Under the pieces are notes generated by a model. It saw only the letters and a program-made list of their open reading frames with translations. It had not been told where the DNA came from and searched no databases. From Photobacterium sp. TY1-4 (GTDB lineage: Bacteria > Pseudomonadota > Gammaproteobacteria > Enterobacterales > Vibrionaceae): DNA of 64,000 bases. The DNA lies in contig NZ_CP099734.1 of assembly GCF_025398175.1 (NCBI RefSeq), positions 1,426,001 to 1,490,000 of the forward strand, given 5' to 3'. This document shows, one piece after another, positions 25,530-35,481 of the stretch (position 1 is its first letter; every line of letters begins with the position of its first letter). Position numbers and translations under genes: made by a program.

Positions 25530-26720
25530 TTATTTCACGTAGCAGGCGAAGCCTTTGAGGTAAAACCCTTCCGGATACGCACTATCAAGCGGGTGATCAG
25601 CCGCCTGACTGAATCGCTCGATGAACTGTACCTCACGCTGGGCATCTAGTGCCGCATCGGCAATGATCTTCTGGAACAACTGGTTGTCCATCAGCCCGGA
25701 GCATGAGTAGGTCAGTAGCGTGCCGCCCGGTTTCAGGATCTGCATTGCCAGCATATTGATGTCTTTGTAGCCGCGGCATGCGCCGTTCAGCTGTGACTTG
25801 GATTCGGCGAATTTCGGCGGATCCATGATCACGACATCAAACTGCTCCCCGCGGTCGCGGTATTCACGCAGCAGCTTGAACACATCAGCGTTGAGGAATT
25901 CGGCATGCTCCAGCGGCAGAGCGTTGATTTCGGCATTGTGTCGTGCGGTATCGAGCGCCGGCTGTGATACATCGACATTGACCACCTGGCTGGCACCGCC
26001 TTTGAGGGCGTACAGGCCAAAGCCACCGGTGTAGCAGAAACAGTTCAGGACACGTTTGCCGTTGACATATTTCACTGCGCCCTGGCGGCTGTCACGCTGG
26101 TCGAGATAGAAGCCGGTCTTATGGCCGCCGACGATATCGACGTTGATTTTGACGCCGTTTTCTTCAATGGTGACGAATTTCGGCGGTGTTTCACCGGACA
26201 GGACACCGGTGCGCTGCTTCAGGCCTTCTTTCTTCCGCACCGAAACGTCTGAACGTTCGTACACGCTACACTCGGGGTAGCAGCGATTCAGCGCTTCAAC
26301 CAAAGTCTCTTTTTGTGCTTCGGCGCCGGCACTGAGCAGCTGGCAGACCAGGAAATTCTGGTAGCGATCAATGGTGATCCCCGGCAAGCCGTCAGACTCG
26401 GCCGCAATCATGCGATAACCGGTCAGGCCGTCACGCTCAGCCAGAATATCGCGCAGGCCCTGGGCTGTATTGAGTCGGTTGATAAAGAAGTTGACGTCAA
26501 TGGATTCATCTCGTTCAAAGGTCCATACCCGCACTCGGATCTGAGATTGCGGTGAGTAGGCGCCCCGTGCCAGCCATTCCCCTTTGTGGTCGTAAATCTC
26601 AACGGTTTCACCCAGCGAAGGCTGACCTTCGACCCGTTGAATACCGCGAGAGAAAACCCAAGGATGGCGGCGGCGCAGTGATTTTTCCCGGCCTTTGACC
26701 AGATAGATTGAAGCTGTCAT
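25530..26720 (-). CDS. rlmI: 23S rRNA (cytosine1962-C5)-methyltransferase RlmI
   Basis: A 396-residue enzyme of usual length. It has an N-terminal PUA domain ([20 protein letters not shown]) and a C-terminal Rossmann methyltransferase with the SAM motif [15 protein letters not shown] and the catalytic-motif region [13 protein letters not shown]. It methylates C1962 of 23S rRNA in the cytoplasm. The order with acyP, tusE and yccA downstream on the map matches the E. coli neighbourhood, interrupted here by a chemoreceptor gene. Confidence 0.95.
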   Translation of the reverse strand: MTASIYLVKGREKSLRRRHPWVFSRGIQRVEGQPSLGETVEIYDHKGEWLARGAYSPQSQIRVRVWTFERDESIDVNFFINRLNTAQGLRDILAERDGLTGYRMIAAESDGLPGITIDRYQNFLVCQLLSAGAEAQKETLVEALNRCYPECSVYERSDVSVRKKEGLKQRTGVLSGETPPKFVTIEENGVKINVDIVGGHKTGFYLDQRDSRQGAVKYVNGKRVLNCFCYTGGFGLYALKGGASQVVNVDVSQPALDTARHNAEINALPLEHAEFLNADVFKLLREYRDRGEQFDVVIMDPPKFAESKSQLNGACRGYKDINMLAMQILKPGGTLLTYSCSGLMDNQLFQKIIADAALDAQREVQFIERFSQAADHPLDSAYPEGFYLKGFACYVK

Positions 26721-26828
26721 GACATGCCCAAATATGGAATTCAGAATGGTCGCGTATTATGTTGTCAGGGCTGCGGAAAAGCAAATTTATCTGGTCACGG
26801 AAACCGTCGGGCAGTGCAGAGAAAGCAA

Positions 26829-26870
26829 GGCGTATCCCGGATACGCCCGCTCAGGCCGAAAGGCCGATTC
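26829..26870 (-). terminator. Paired hairpins after the chemoreceptor gene
   Basis: GGCGTATCC/GGATACGCC (26829-26847) and a GGCC-GAAA-GGCC hairpin just after it lie between the chemoreceptor stop (26874) and the rlmI start. T tracts are poor, so function as a terminator is tentative. Confidence 0.4.
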
Positions 26871-26873
26871 AGA

Positions 26874-28274
26874 TTAGGCTTTGAGCCCGCTCATCAAAGA
26901 TTCCAGAACTTCGGCCTGCTGGTTCAGGCGCTCAATATCATTGGCCGATTCAGTGATCGCTAGGCAGATTTGACTCGACTGCGAGCGAACCTGCTCAACA
27001 CTGCTGGCAATGTTGTCAGCCACGGCACCTTGTTGCTCTGCAGCGGCTGCGATTTCCGTGCTGCGATCAGAAATATGCTGATTGCGCTCGGTGATCTGGG
27101 TGATGTCGCTATCTACCCCGTTCATTAATTGTTCGCTGCTGCCGGCATTGTCGACCGTACTCTTCATCACGTGCATCAACTGTCGGCTGTTTTGCTGCAG
27201 GGACTCGATCATCTGCTGGATTTCAACGGTGGCTTTTTGCGTCCGGCCGGCCAGGGTGCGCACTTCGTCGGCAACGACTGCAAACCCTCGGCCTTGCTCA
27301 CCCGCCCGGGCGGCTTCAATCGCGGCATTCAGCGCCAGCAGGTTGGTTTGCTCCGAAATTCCGTTAATGGTGGTGACGACATCATCAATTTTCGCGGCAT
27401 TGCTATCCAGCGCAGCGACGGCATCGGCGGCCTGGGCAATTTCCGCACTCAGCACAGCAATGGCGGCGCGGGTTTGGTCAACCTGGGCTCGTCCTTGCTG
27501 TGACACTTGCTGAGCTTCGCGTGTCTGCTCCGATGTTTCGTGGGCATGGGTAGCAACTTCCCGAATGGAGGTGGCCATTTCTTCCGTCGCACTGGCCAGG
27601 GAATCGAGGTGTTGCTGTTGCTCGGAAGAGAGGGATTCACTCTGGTGGCTGCGCTGGCGCAGGCTGCTGCTGATTTGCTGCATCAGGGCAATCGCTTCCT
27701 GGGTTGCCTTGACCAGCTGTTGTTCACGCTCACTGACGCGGTCAATGGTAATGGCGAGCAGACTAAACTCATCCCGGACCTTGAAGAAGTTCAAACGGCT
27801 GGTCAAATCACCGTCCGCGAGCGCTTGAAGGGCCTTGTGGGTGGTGAACATCGCGCCGCCGATAAAGGTCATAATGTAGTACACCGTCGCCAGAACAAAC
27901 AACAGGATGGCCACGATGGCACTGATCTCCAGCGGGGTCAGAAAGCCCAGCACACCGCCGTTTTCCACAGCCATGATGTTGTAGTGCATGCCCGGAACTG
28001 CCGCCGAGAGCTCGCCACTGCCGACCTGGAAACCCGACGGTGTAATGATTCGGGCCGCATCTGCTTGTGTGACCTGGTATTCAGCCAGCAGATTGGCGGT
28101 GGCTGACAGTTGATGAGTTGTAAATTCAAGGCGTTGCTCATCGGCCGCATCGACTAAAATGGCACTGATACTCAATATTGCGATGAGGGGCAACATAAAG
28201 AGTAAATAGAACTTTTCCTGAATTGTGATATGAATGAGATACTTATCGATCCATCGAAAGGCAACTTCTTTCAT
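26874..28274 (-). CDS. Methyl-accepting chemotaxis protein
   Basis: A 466-residue chemoreceptor. It has an N-terminal membrane segment at about 20-42 ([19 protein letters not shown]), a short periplasmic part, a second segment at about 117-137, a HAMP-like linker, and a long coiled-coil signalling domain with the hairpin tip [20 protein letters not shown] (about residues 300-320). It passes signals to CheA/CheW. The sensing region is only about 70 residues, which is short. AGGATG precedes the ATG. No chemotaxis partner gene is nearby, as is usual for scattered receptors. Confidence 0.93.
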   Translation of the reverse strand: MKEVAFRWIDKYLIHITIQEKFYLLFMLPLIAILSISAILVDAADEQRLEFTTHQLSATANLLAEYQVTQADAARIITPSGFQVGSGELSAAVPGMHYNIMAVENGGVLGFLTPLEISAIVAILLFVLATVYYIMTFIGGAMFTTHKALQALADGDLTSRLNFFKVRDEFSLLAITIDRVSEREQQLVKATQEAIALMQQISSSLRQRSHQSESLSSEQQQHLDSLASATEEMATSIREVATHAHETSEQTREAQQVSQQGRAQVDQTRAAIAVLSAEIAQAADAVAALDSNAAKIDDVVTTINGISEQTNLLALNAAIEAARAGEQGRGFAVVADEVRTLAGRTQKATVEIQQMIESLQQNSRQLMHVMKSTVDNAGSSEQLMNGVDSDITQITERNQHISDRSTEIAAAAEQQGAVADNIASSVEQVRSQSSQICLAITESANDIERLNQQAEVLESLMSGLKA

Positions 28275-28364
28275 GAGGGCATCCTGTGAGATCCGCGGAG
28301 ATGCGGCTTTACTGATAAATTACTTTATATTATCGGTTTTTTTTGTGAAATATTGAGGTGATGT

Positions 28365-28637
28365 ATGTCACAAACTTGTGTAAAGGTCATGATTAAAGGC
28401 ATGGTTCAAGGAGTAGGGTTTCGATTTCATACGGCGCACGAAGGGTTGAAGTTCGGGTTAACCGGGTATGCGAAGAATTTACCTGATGGCAGTGTCGAGG
28501 TGCTGGCTTGCGGTGAAGAAGCGAAGGTCAACCAGCTCGTGCAATGGTTGCAGCAAGGTCCGAGAGCTTCCCGGGTTGATCAGGTGGAGACCGAGGAACT
28601 GGCTTGGCGCCATGTCGATGGCTTTGAAATTATGTAA
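28365..28637 (+). CDS. acyP: Acylphosphatase
   Basis: A 90-residue enzyme hydrolysing carboxyl-phosphate bonds. It shows the family pattern KGMVQGVGFRFHT (catalytic Arg at about 21) and GYAKNLPDGSVEV (Asn). GAGGTGATGT precedes the ATG. The position before tusE and yccA matches yccX in E. coli, though tusE here is convergent. A perfect GC-rich hairpin follows. Confidence 0.95.
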   Translation: MSQTCVKVMIKGMVQGVGFRFHTAHEGLKFGLTGYAKNLPDGSVEVLACGEEAKVNQLVQWLQQGPRASRVDQVETEELAWRHVDGFEIM

Positions 28638-28665
28638 CGGCCCGGGAGCAATCGCCGCCGGGCCG
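28638..28665. terminator. GC-rich hairpin between convergent acyP and tusE
   Basis: CGGCCCGG (28638-28645) pairs perfectly with CCGGGCCG (28658-28665) across a 12-base loop. It starts immediately after the acyP stop. No T tract is present. Confidence 0.45.
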
Positions 28666-28698
28666 GGGATGACACTAACTTGTGCGGGTCAGAGTCGG

Positions 28699-29028
28699 TT
28701 AGATACATTTGACCGGTTTTGGGAGCCCGGCTAGCTTGGTGGCTTGCTTTGCCGGCCCTTTCGGGAACAGTTTATACAGGTAGCGGGAGTTCCCTTTCTC
28801 TTCCCCGTACTTTTTTGCCATCGCTTTAACCAACATCCGGATCGCGGGTGAGGTTTTAAACTCCAGATAAAATTCACGCACAAAATGCACCACTTCCCAG
28901 TGTGCTTCACTCAGGGTGATCCCTTCGTCATCGGCCAGCAATGGAACCAGGGCTTCAGACCAGTCGTCCACGTTTTTCAGGTAGCCCTGGGCATCGGTTT
29001 CGATATGTTTGCCTTCAAATTCAAGCAT
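28699..29028 (-). CDS. tusE: Sulfur relay protein TusE (DsrC family)
   Basis: A 109-residue protein that accepts sulfur from TusD and passes it to MnmA for 2-thiouridine formation at tRNA position 34. The penultimate cysteine (ending KPVKCI) is the sulfur carrier. The central region ([16 protein letters not shown]) is typical. The ATG at 29028 has GAGG upstream and gives the standard length; longer in-frame starts are unlikely. Confidence 0.93.
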   Translation of the reverse strand: MLEFEGKHIETDAQGYLKNVDDWSEALVPLLADDEGITLSEAHWEVVHFVREFYLEFKTSPAIRMLVKAMAKKYGEEKGNSRYLYKLFPKGPAKQATKLAGLPKPVKCI

Positions 29029-29131
29029 GATAAGCCTCGATCGGTTGAACGGGGCAAGCATAGTGATTCAGTGGGCTGGCTGCAAGTAAAAGTGTAAGAG
29101 GGACGCGGCGGATGGTGAGGGAGACTGCAAG

Positions 29132-29157
29132 AAAAAAAGCGCCTCGAAAGGCGCTTT
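29132..29157 (-). terminator. Intrinsic terminator of yccA
   Basis: AAAGCGCCT and AGGCGCTTT pair around CGAA; on the minus strand a T run follows (plus-strand A run at 29132-29138). Confidence 0.9.
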
Positions 29158-29189
29158 ATCCAAAGGTTTATCCCTTTAGTCGATGAGGA

Positions 29190-29855
29190 TTAGTCATCGC
29201 TGCCCATGATGCCCAGGATTTGCAGCAGGCTCAGGAACAGGTTGTAGATTGAGACATACAGCGTCACCGTGGCAGAAATGTAGTTGGTTTCACCGCCACG
29301 AACAATGCTCTGTGTGGTCAGCAGGATGGCTGCTGATGAGAACAGCACGAACATACCGCTGATCGCCAGCGACAGCATTGGCATCTGCAGGAAGATATTG
29401 GCAACCATCGCGACCAGAATCGCAACGAAGCCTGCCATCAACATACCGCCCAGGAAGGACAGGTCACGCTTGGTGGTCAGGGCATAAGCAGAACATGCCA
29501 TGAAGGTCAGGGCTGTACCGCCCAGTGCCGGAACGATGGCATGGCCCATGCCCGCACCGATATACATGTTCAGGATCGGGCCGAGGGTGTAACCCATAAA
29601 GCCGGTCAGGGCGAAGGTGAATACCAGTCCCAGGCTGCTGTCACGGTTCTTCTCTGTCAGGAACATCAGACCGTAGAAGCCAACCAGGGTCAGGATCAGG
29701 CCCGGATGTGGTAGGTTCATGGCCATGGCTGCGCCGGCAATCACGGCAGACCACACCAGCGTCAGTGAAAGCAGGAAATAAGTGTTACGAAGTACTTTGT
29801 TGGTTGACAGTACGCTTTCGTATGTTGAGCTACGATTGACAATACGATCGTTCAT
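29190..29855 (-). CDS. yccA: YccA/Bax inhibitor-1 family membrane protein
   Basis: A 221-residue protein with seven hydrophobic segments, matching the usual BI-1/YccA topology. In E. coli YccA interacts with the FtsH protease and protects SecY from degradation. GAGGGGA lies before the ATG at 29855; an upstream in-frame ATG would give an unusual 20-residue extension. It sits after tusE in the conserved rlmI-acyP-tusE-yccA neighbourhood and has its own terminator. Confidence 0.9.
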   Translation of the reverse strand: MNDRIVNRSSTYESVLSTNKVLRNTYFLLSLTLVWSAVIAGAAMAMNLPHPGLILTLVGFYGLMFLTEKNRDSSLGLVFTFALTGFMGYTLGPILNMYIGAGMGHAIVPALGGTALTFMACSAYALTTKRDLSFLGGMLMAGFVAILVAMVANIFLQMPMLSLAISGMFVLFSSAAILLTTQSIVRGGETNYISATVTLYVSIYNLFLSLLQILGIMGSDD

Positions 29856-30218
29856 AAATAGTCCCCTCAGGGTTCGTGATAGTTTAGCTGTTAAGACATA
29901 TATTGGGGTATTCACTTATAAATGCAAGTCAGCAAAGTCTGATGAACCACTGACAACCGCCTTAATGTCTCCGGTAAAGTGCTCCTTCCGATAATACTTA
30001 ACAATTCATCAGCTTTGCTGTCAAAGTTGTAAGTTTATGTTTCAGGCACCGGGATGTCGTGTCAGAAAATTGTCTCGCCGGACAAGAGAGCAGGCATCTG
30101 GGCGGGCTGGCGTGTCGATTGGGTTCGTTGTTGAGGTGTGCAGTGACAGGCGCGCCGGGCGTTCGATGGGAACGCCAGACGCGCGGGTATCAGCTCGCAG
30201 GCTGAACGGTGTATCGGT
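29856..30218. other. Intergenic region between yccA and the amino-acid-binding lipoprotein gene
   Basis: A 363-base gap with the yccA promoter on the left. A hairpin GGCGTTC/GAACGCC (30158-30176) lies downstream of the lipoprotein gene stop and could act in its termination, though it lacks a T tract. Nothing else is recognised. Confidence 0.4.
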
Positions 30219-31430
30219 TTAACGGATAGGCGGCGCGTACTGGATGCCGCCATCCCGCCACAGGGCATTATAGCCGCGGCGAACCTTCAGCTCGGAGCTC
30301 ATGCCGATGGTACGCTCAAAGCTCTCACTGTAGTTCCCGACTTGTTTGATGATCTGGAAGCTCCAGTCATCCGCCAGCCCCAGCCCTTTGCCTTTCGGGC
30401 CGTCCAGGCCGATTAAGCGGCTAATATCCGGGTCGTTGGAGTTCTTCATGTCATCAACACTGATGGAGGACACCCCGAGATCTTCGGCGTGCAGCATGGT
30501 AAACAGGGTCCATTTGACAATGTCAAACCACTGTTGATCGCCATGCCGAACCGCCGGGCCGAGTGGCTCTTTGGAGATCAGCTCCGGTAACACCACCACG
30601 GCGTCCGGATCATCCATCCCGAGGCGGTGTGCATACAGGGCCGACTGATCCGTAGTCATTACCTCACACTTGCCGGTTTTGAAGCCGTTGATGGTCTCTT
30701 CTTCGGTGTCGAATATCACCGGGGTGTATTTCATTTCACGGAACTTAAAGTAATCGGCCAAATTCAGCTCGGTGGTCGTGCCAGACTGAACACAGACCGA
30801 TTTTCCGTCCAGCTCCATGGCATTGGTCACCCCGAGGTTTTTGTTGACCATAAAGCCCTGGCCGTCATAGTAGTTAATGCCGGTGAAGGTGACGCCGAGG
30901 GTGGTATCACGATGCAAGGTCCAGGTTGTGTTGCGGACCAGCAGGTCGACTTCACCATTTTGCAGGGCGGAAAAGCGCTCTGTGGTCGTCAGCGGAATGT
31001 ATTTCACCTTGGTTTTGTCGCCCAGGGTCGCTGCGGCGACTGCCTGACAGAACTCGACATCCAGTCCTTCCCATTCTCCCTTGTCATTCGGAGCGGAGAA
31101 ACCTTTTAAACCGGTACTGACCCCGCATTTGATGTAACCCAGTTTTTTCACATTGTCGAGCGTCGAAGTGCCGTTACTACTGCCGGATGCACCGGCCAGC
31201 TGTTTTTCTAAGCTGGCAATTTTCTGCTCCAGTGCCTGGGTATCGGCCGAGCCGTTGCTAGCGGCGGTTGGCGGGGCGGACTCGGAATCTGCAAGTTGTT
31301 GCTCAAGCGTCTGGATCTTTGCTTCCAGCGATTTGATCAGCTCTTTGTCTTGTGCATTGCTGTTGTCACAGCCAGAGAGGGTTATTGCGAGGGTCGATAT
31401 GGCCAGAGAATACCTTATTATTTGCTTCAT
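30219..31430 (-). CDS. Amino-acid ABC transporter substrate-binding lipoprotein (AapJ/BztA-like), orphan
   Basis: A 403-residue lipoprotein with a lipobox (LSGC, Cys about 20). Residues about 25-75 are a predicted coiled coil (SLEAKIQTLEQQL, ALEQKIASLEKQL) followed by a Ser/Gly-rich linker, then a full periplasmic binding domain of the general L-amino-acid type (LGYIKCGVSTGLKGFS, WTLHRD, LISKEPLGPAVRHGD). AapJ proteins normally work with AapQMP, but no permease or ATPase gene is next to it, and soluble AapJ lacks the coiled-coil arm. The arm suggests oligomer formation or contact with another envelope protein. The ATG at 31430 gives a good lipoprotein signal. Confidence 0.82.
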   Translation of the reverse strand: MKQIIRYSLAISTLAITLSGCDNSNAQDKELIKSLEAKIQTLEQQLADSESAPPTAASNGSADTQALEQKIASLEKQLAGASGSSNGTSTLDNVKKLGYIKCGVSTGLKGFSAPNDKGEWEGLDVEFCQAVAAATLGDKTKVKYIPLTTTERFSALQNGEVDLLVRNTTWTLHRDTTLGVTFTGINYYDGQGFMVNKNLGVTNAMELDGKSVCVQSGTTTELNLADYFKFREMKYTPVIFDTEEETINGFKTGKCEVMTTDQSALYAHRLGMDDPDAVVVLPELISKEPLGPAVRHGDQQWFDIVKWTLFTMLHAEDLGVSSISVDDMKNSNDPDISRLIGLDGPKGKGLGLADDWSFQIIKQVGNYSESFERTIGMSSELKVRRGYNALWRDGGIQYAPPIR

Positions 31431-31630
31431 AGTCTTATCCCGTCGATCCAAATAGGGGGCGTTCAACAAGGGGTCGTGGTTGCGAAAAACACGGATGCAA
31501 TAAATCTATGTTATTTGTATCAATATTCAGTATAGGAATAGATGGTGATTCTTCTAGTGCTCGATTTGATTCATGGCTCAAGATTGATGCACTGGGGAGG
31601 CGGCAAGGACAAAGAAGGTGACCGCAGATG

Positions 31631-32575
31631 TTAATCTGCGGCCCCGACACAGGTGGTGTAGAGTAATGCCAGCGGGCGGTATTCGTCGCCCCGACCACTG
31701 CGCAGGTTGAGGGTTTTGATTTCACCGGAATAGAAGCTGAGGGTACTACTCCAGTAGTTGGCTTGGATCGGCCATTGCAGACGCAACAGATGATGCTGCC
31801 CATATGTGTGAAGGGCGGTCAGTTCTTCCACCGTCGGCAAGCGAAGCCCGAAACGTCGGCACCAGTTTTCCGCGGTTTGATAGTTTACTTTCGACCAGAA
31901 GTGCCCATTTTCCTTATTCATCATCGGCGGCAGTGCCTGCTCCGAGCTGATATTCATCGGCTGGTGGTAGTTGAGCCGCTCGTACGTGAATGCATAGACT
32001 GCAGCGCCCATGACGACGCGATTGTCGATCAGGGTTTCCTTTTTCGCGGCTGTTGATTTTGTTAACTTGGTAGATGGTGCCGTCAGCGTGGTTTGAGACG
32101 GCGCCACAGGCTGCTTCGATGATGCAAACGGCATGACGTTTGTCAAGGTGACCGGGGCCCGGGTTTGGCGGATGAAGGTCTCGGTTTGTTGACGTGCCGC
32201 GAGATTCTTCTTGGCTTCTACGGCCTGCGGCCAGGTCTGGAACGGACCGACTAAGCAGCGAACATTTCCACGATCGGGGACCAAAAAGAAGTGGTTGGGA
32301 TACAGATCCCGAAGGGCTGCGGTCATCGCCCGGTTCGGGAGCGATTTGCCATAGTGGCATTGTAGCCAAAAACTATGATTGGTTGGCTGACCGGTTTTTC
32401 CCCATAAGCCGGTCCCGATATCACAACTGGCATTCAGGTATTGCCATCCTTGCTCTGCTTTCTCAACCTGGCAGCGGCTCGTCGCTGAAGGTGAGGCAGC
32501 GTTAACCGGATGCGAAAAGGGGAGACTCGCAAACAGGATCCAGTAAATAAAAATACGCAGATGTTGCTTGTTCAT
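31631..32575 (-). CDS. Exported SPOR-domain protein with C-terminal Lcl/DUF1566-like domain
   Basis: A 314-residue protein with a signal peptide (about 1-26). Residues about 50-130 resemble a SPOR domain (FWLQCHYGK, FFLVPDRGNVRCLVGPF), which binds denuded peptidoglycan. After a Thr/Lys-rich linker, residues from about 235 have the pattern W-CRRFGLRLPTVEEL and NYWSST seen in Lcl/DUF1566 and related C-type lectin-like domains. It probably sits in the periplasm near the division site. It is preceded and followed by monocistronic-looking genes, and no operon partner is evident. Confidence 0.7.
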   Translation of the reverse strand: MNKQHLRIFIYWILFASLPFSHPVNAASPSATSRCQVEKAEQGWQYLNASCDIGTGLWGKTGQPTNHSFWLQCHYGKSLPNRAMTAALRDLYPNHFFLVPDRGNVRCLVGPFQTWPQAVEAKKNLAARQQTETFIRQTRAPVTLTNVMPFASSKQPVAPSQTTLTAPSTKLTKSTAAKKETLIDNRVVMGAAVYAFTYERLNYHQPMNISSEQALPPMMNKENGHFWSKVNYQTAENWCRRFGLRLPTVEELTALHTYGQHHLLRLQWPIQANYWSSTLSFYSGEIKTLNLRSGRGDEYRPLALLYTTCVGAAD

Positions 32576-32749
32576 GGGACTGATAACTCAATGGGGGTAT
32601 TCGCTAGCCAATATGACCATAAAAATCTCACAAATGTATGAAAAATTAAATAAAAGAATCTCAAGAGCGTGGGCTTCCCGTGAAATTTTCGCCTGTGGAA
32701 TGTTGCTCTGATCCTTTTGAGTGTAGAGGATGGGAGAAGGCGTATCAGT

Positions 32750-32776
32750 AAAGCCCGGTGGCGACACCGGGCTTTT
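32750..32776. terminator. Hairpin between the peroxidase-like and SPOR genes
   Basis: AAAGCCCGGTG (32750-32760) pairs perfectly with CACCGGGCTTT (32765-32775). It lies just after the peroxidase-like gene on the minus strand; the T tract is short in that direction. Confidence 0.65.
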
Positions 32777-32797
32777 GTTGACCCTCATCCGGGTCGT

Positions 32798-35077
32798 TTA
32801 ACGTTTCACATGAATCTCAACTTTGGCAACATTGGAGTATAAGCCGTCTTTATCTTTAATTTGATAAGTAAAGCTGACGCTCTTCTTACTCATTGGACGA
32901 TAAGAGATCCGACCATCACCATAGTTGGTTAGGACGCCGTCAAAGCGATCCGGCTGGCTGATAATTTTCACGGATGAATAATCCAGATTGGCATAACCTT
33001 TCTCATCATTATCCATCACGTTGATCATCGCTTCACCCGGGTATTTCACCTCAACATAGTCGTCGTGGGCTTTCGGCTCTTCTGGGTTTTCGACCAGGAA
33101 GCCTTTCACCGGCGGCAGATTTTCGGCTTTACGACCGTGGCGACCAACGCTTGGAATTTCTTCCCATTGAACCAGTGCCTTACCGGTGCCATCATCAACT
33201 ACGCTGTGCTCGTCACCGACATGACCGACCGGAATAAACAGCTGAGGATGGTCAAATGGTGCTTGTTCCCAGCGAACCCGCTCGTCTGTTAGCGACTTGA
33301 GGTAAGCAACAAGCGCATGTTTATCCTCGTCATTGAGGTTGACAGGTCCCAGGTTGAAGGCGAGGTTGGTGTTTTGACCATTATGACCACTACTATCACC
33401 ACCAAACGGATTGTTTGGATTGGTTAGACGACGGTTACCGCCACGGCTATAGAAGTCGACGACTTGCTCCAGGGTCGACAGGCTGCCGTTGTGCATGTAC
33501 GGACCGGTCAGCTCAATGTTATGCAACAGTGGCACTTTAAAGGCGCCATCCACCGCATCCCGTGGAATGTTTTGATCTTCGATCAAAGCCATATCCGGTC
33601 CGTCACCGGCCATCGCCTGGCGGGTAAATGACAGCGGGGCGCCGAATGGTGAAGTCCCACCTAAACCCATATCATCTTCTGTTGGCCGCACCCCGATATT
33701 GAAGAAGCCGGTATCAGCCGTGGCCAGTTCAAATGGCGGTTGTTGTCCTGGACGGAATGGCCCGACGAACAGGAAGTTACCCAGCACATTTTTCTCATCG
33801 CCATTTAAGCTCAGGGTCGCCGAGCTGAGCGCATTCCCTGCATGACAGCCGCTACAGCCGCCGTTGGTATTGAACACTTGCTTACCGCGTTGTTCGAGCT
33901 CCGTCATTTTCGTCTCATCATCGCCGCGGGTGTTGCCGAGCGAAACCAGAGTACTTTCATACATTTGGATTGCCAGGCCCCAAATCAGCGGAAAGTTTTG
34001 CTCAATCTGGGTATAGCCGTCTTTGTCGCGATGTGGCGCCATCCAGTATTTGTCATGGAACGCCAGGCGGATCAGTGTGCGGTAGTCGGTCCGCAGGCCC
34101 GGTGCCGGGTAGGCACTGAGGGAGCCGAGCGAACTGTCACTTGGGTGAACTTTCTGCAGCCCGAGCGGTGGCAAGCGTAATAGCTTGCGTCCCATAGTTT
34201 TGAACGCCTTGCCACGGCAGGTCATCTCAAAGTCACTGCCCGGAGGCCCGACTGCCTGAGAAGCAAGACTGGAGTTGATCAAACGGGTTTTCTCAGGGGT
34301 CATCTTACCGTGTCGCATGTCATAGGCCATGACATACGCGTCCTTGTTATGATCCCCGAATGGGTCAACCCCGTTGAAGACGTTGTTGGCCCGGCCATCC
34401 CAGAAATTTCGGAAGTTATAGACAGCGTTGATTACTGTTGGGGTATTACGCGGCTCAACCCGGCGGGTATTGAGGCCGTTGACATGGAAAATATCCTGAA
34501 TATTTTCACAGGTCTCTTTGCCGTCTTCGAACTGGGAGCGGTAATTCGTCCCGTTCAGGCCGACAAATTGCGCCAGGGAAACTCCCTGAGATGAAATTAC
34601 ATCATCCGTCTCATAGTCGACGGCAGAATCACGGTCTGTATCGTCGACCAGTCGATACAGCGGGAAGTCATCCTGCGTCAGGGTATAGTTGGGGCCAGGT
34701 TTGCCACCGGAAGGCAGAAGTTGGAAGTCTTTATAGCCGAATTGTTCCTTCATACTCGGGTCGGTATGAAGCACGCTCGGGCTGATTTGGTTCTTGGCTC
34801 TGTTATCGGCCCCAGCGGCGAAGTGACAACTGGCACAGCTTTGCCCCTGGCTACCCGCCTGCATATCCCAGAAAAAAGCCTTGCCCAGTTTAATGGCTGC
34901 ATCTTTGTCTTTAATGTATTTCTCAATACCCGGTACTTCGGGCAGGTTGTTCGGTAGATATTGGCTAGGTTTCTCAGGTGATGCCGCCACCGCCTGTTGG
35001 ATGGATGCTGCTAGCAGTCCGGTTACTGCGATAAATACGCCTAGCCGGGCGTGTTTTCGCACATTATTATTTTTCAT
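32798..35077 (-). CDS. Di-haem cytochrome c peroxidase/MauG-like protein with C-terminal Ig-like domain
   Basis: A 759-residue periplasmic protein. After a signal peptide (about 1-31) it has the two haem motifs of the bacterial cytochrome c peroxidase/MauG family: CASCH at residues 81-85 and CSGCH at about 408-412. Conserved stretches such as RNTPTVINAVYN, FWDGRA and MHNGSL support this. From about residue 660 there is a cadherin-like or Ig-like domain (VMDNDEKGY, SYRPMSKKSVSFTYQIKD). The family's peroxidases are about 330-350 residues, so this is more than double. AGGAG precedes the ATG. The substrate is unknown; extended members are often linked to electron transfer or post-translational oxidation. 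No electron-transfer partner is adjacent. Confidence 0.85.
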   Translation of the reverse strand: MKNNNVRKHARLGVFIAVTGLLAASIQQAVAASPEKPSQYLPNNLPEVPGIEKYIKDKDAAIKLGKAFFWDMQAGSQGQSCASCHFAAGADNRAKNQISPSVLHTDPSMKEQFGYKDFQLLPSGGKPGPNYTLTQDDFPLYRLVDDTDRDSAVDYETDDVISSQGVSLAQFVGLNGTNYRSQFEDGKETCENIQDIFHVNGLNTRRVEPRNTPTVINAVYNFRNFWDGRANNVFNGVDPFGDHNKDAYVMAYDMRHGKMTPEKTRLINSSLASQAVGPPGSDFEMTCRGKAFKTMGRKLLRLPPLGLQKVHPSDSSLGSLSAYPAPGLRTDYRTLIRLAFHDKYWMAPHRDKDGYTQIEQNFPLIWGLAIQMYESTLVSLGNTRGDDETKMTELEQRGKQVFNTNGGCSGCHAGNALSSATLSLNGDEKNVLGNFLFVGPFRPGQQPPFELATADTGFFNIGVRPTEDDMGLGGTSPFGAPLSFTRQAMAGDGPDMALIEDQNIPRDAVDGAFKVPLLHNIELTGPYMHNGSLSTLEQVVDFYSRGGNRRLTNPNNPFGGDSSGHNGQNTNLAFNLGPVNLNDEDKHALVAYLKSLTDERVRWEQAPFDHPQLFIPVGHVGDEHSVVDDGTGKALVQWEEIPSVGRHGRKAENLPPVKGFLVENPEEPKAHDDYVEVKYPGEAMINVMDNDEKGYANLDYSSVKIISQPDRFDGVLTNYGDGRISYRPMSKKSVSFTYQIKDKDGLYSNVAKVEIHVKR

Positions 35078-35328
35078 TATTTGCTCCTGAATTCCCCAAG
35101 GGGTTGCTTAAAGTGCTTATATAGTTCTTTGTGTGCATTTTGCTATTTAATGATGATATGAAAAATACAATGTGGCTTTATTAAAGTTGGGAATTTCATC
35201 AGGAGGGTAAATAAAAATTTATTGTTCAATGTTAATCACGTGAAGATGGTGGAATATAAGCAATTGTGTAAAAACAAGTGGTTGTAAAGTTGTTGGATAT
35301 TTTAGTGTTAATATTTAAGTCAAATTAG

Positions 35329-35362
35329 TATAAATAAGATGATGTGTTATAAATAAGATGAT
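35329..35362. repeat. Direct repeat of a 15-base motif in an A+T-rich region
   Basis: TATAAATAAGATGAT occurs at 35329-35343 and again at 35348-35362 (19-base period). It lies in the 404-base A+T-rich gap between the peroxidase-like gene and the MFS gene, where I see no ORF. It may be a paired regulator site or random A+T-rich sequence. Confidence 0.6.
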
Positions 35363-35411
35363 AAATAAAAATTGATGATTTAAATGTTAAACTGGTACAA
35401 AATTGAGAAAT

Positions 35412-35442
35412 AAAAAAGCCCGACTAATTAGGTCGGGCTTTT
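35412..35442. terminator. Bidirectional terminator of the MFS gene
   Basis: AAAAGCCCGAC and GTCGGGCTTTT pair around TAATTA, with A/T tracts on both sides, 40 bases after the stop of the minus-strand MFS gene. Confidence 0.92.
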
Positions 35443-35481
35443 ATTCTCTTGGGACTCACTCACAAGAGGTAGTACTTTGGT

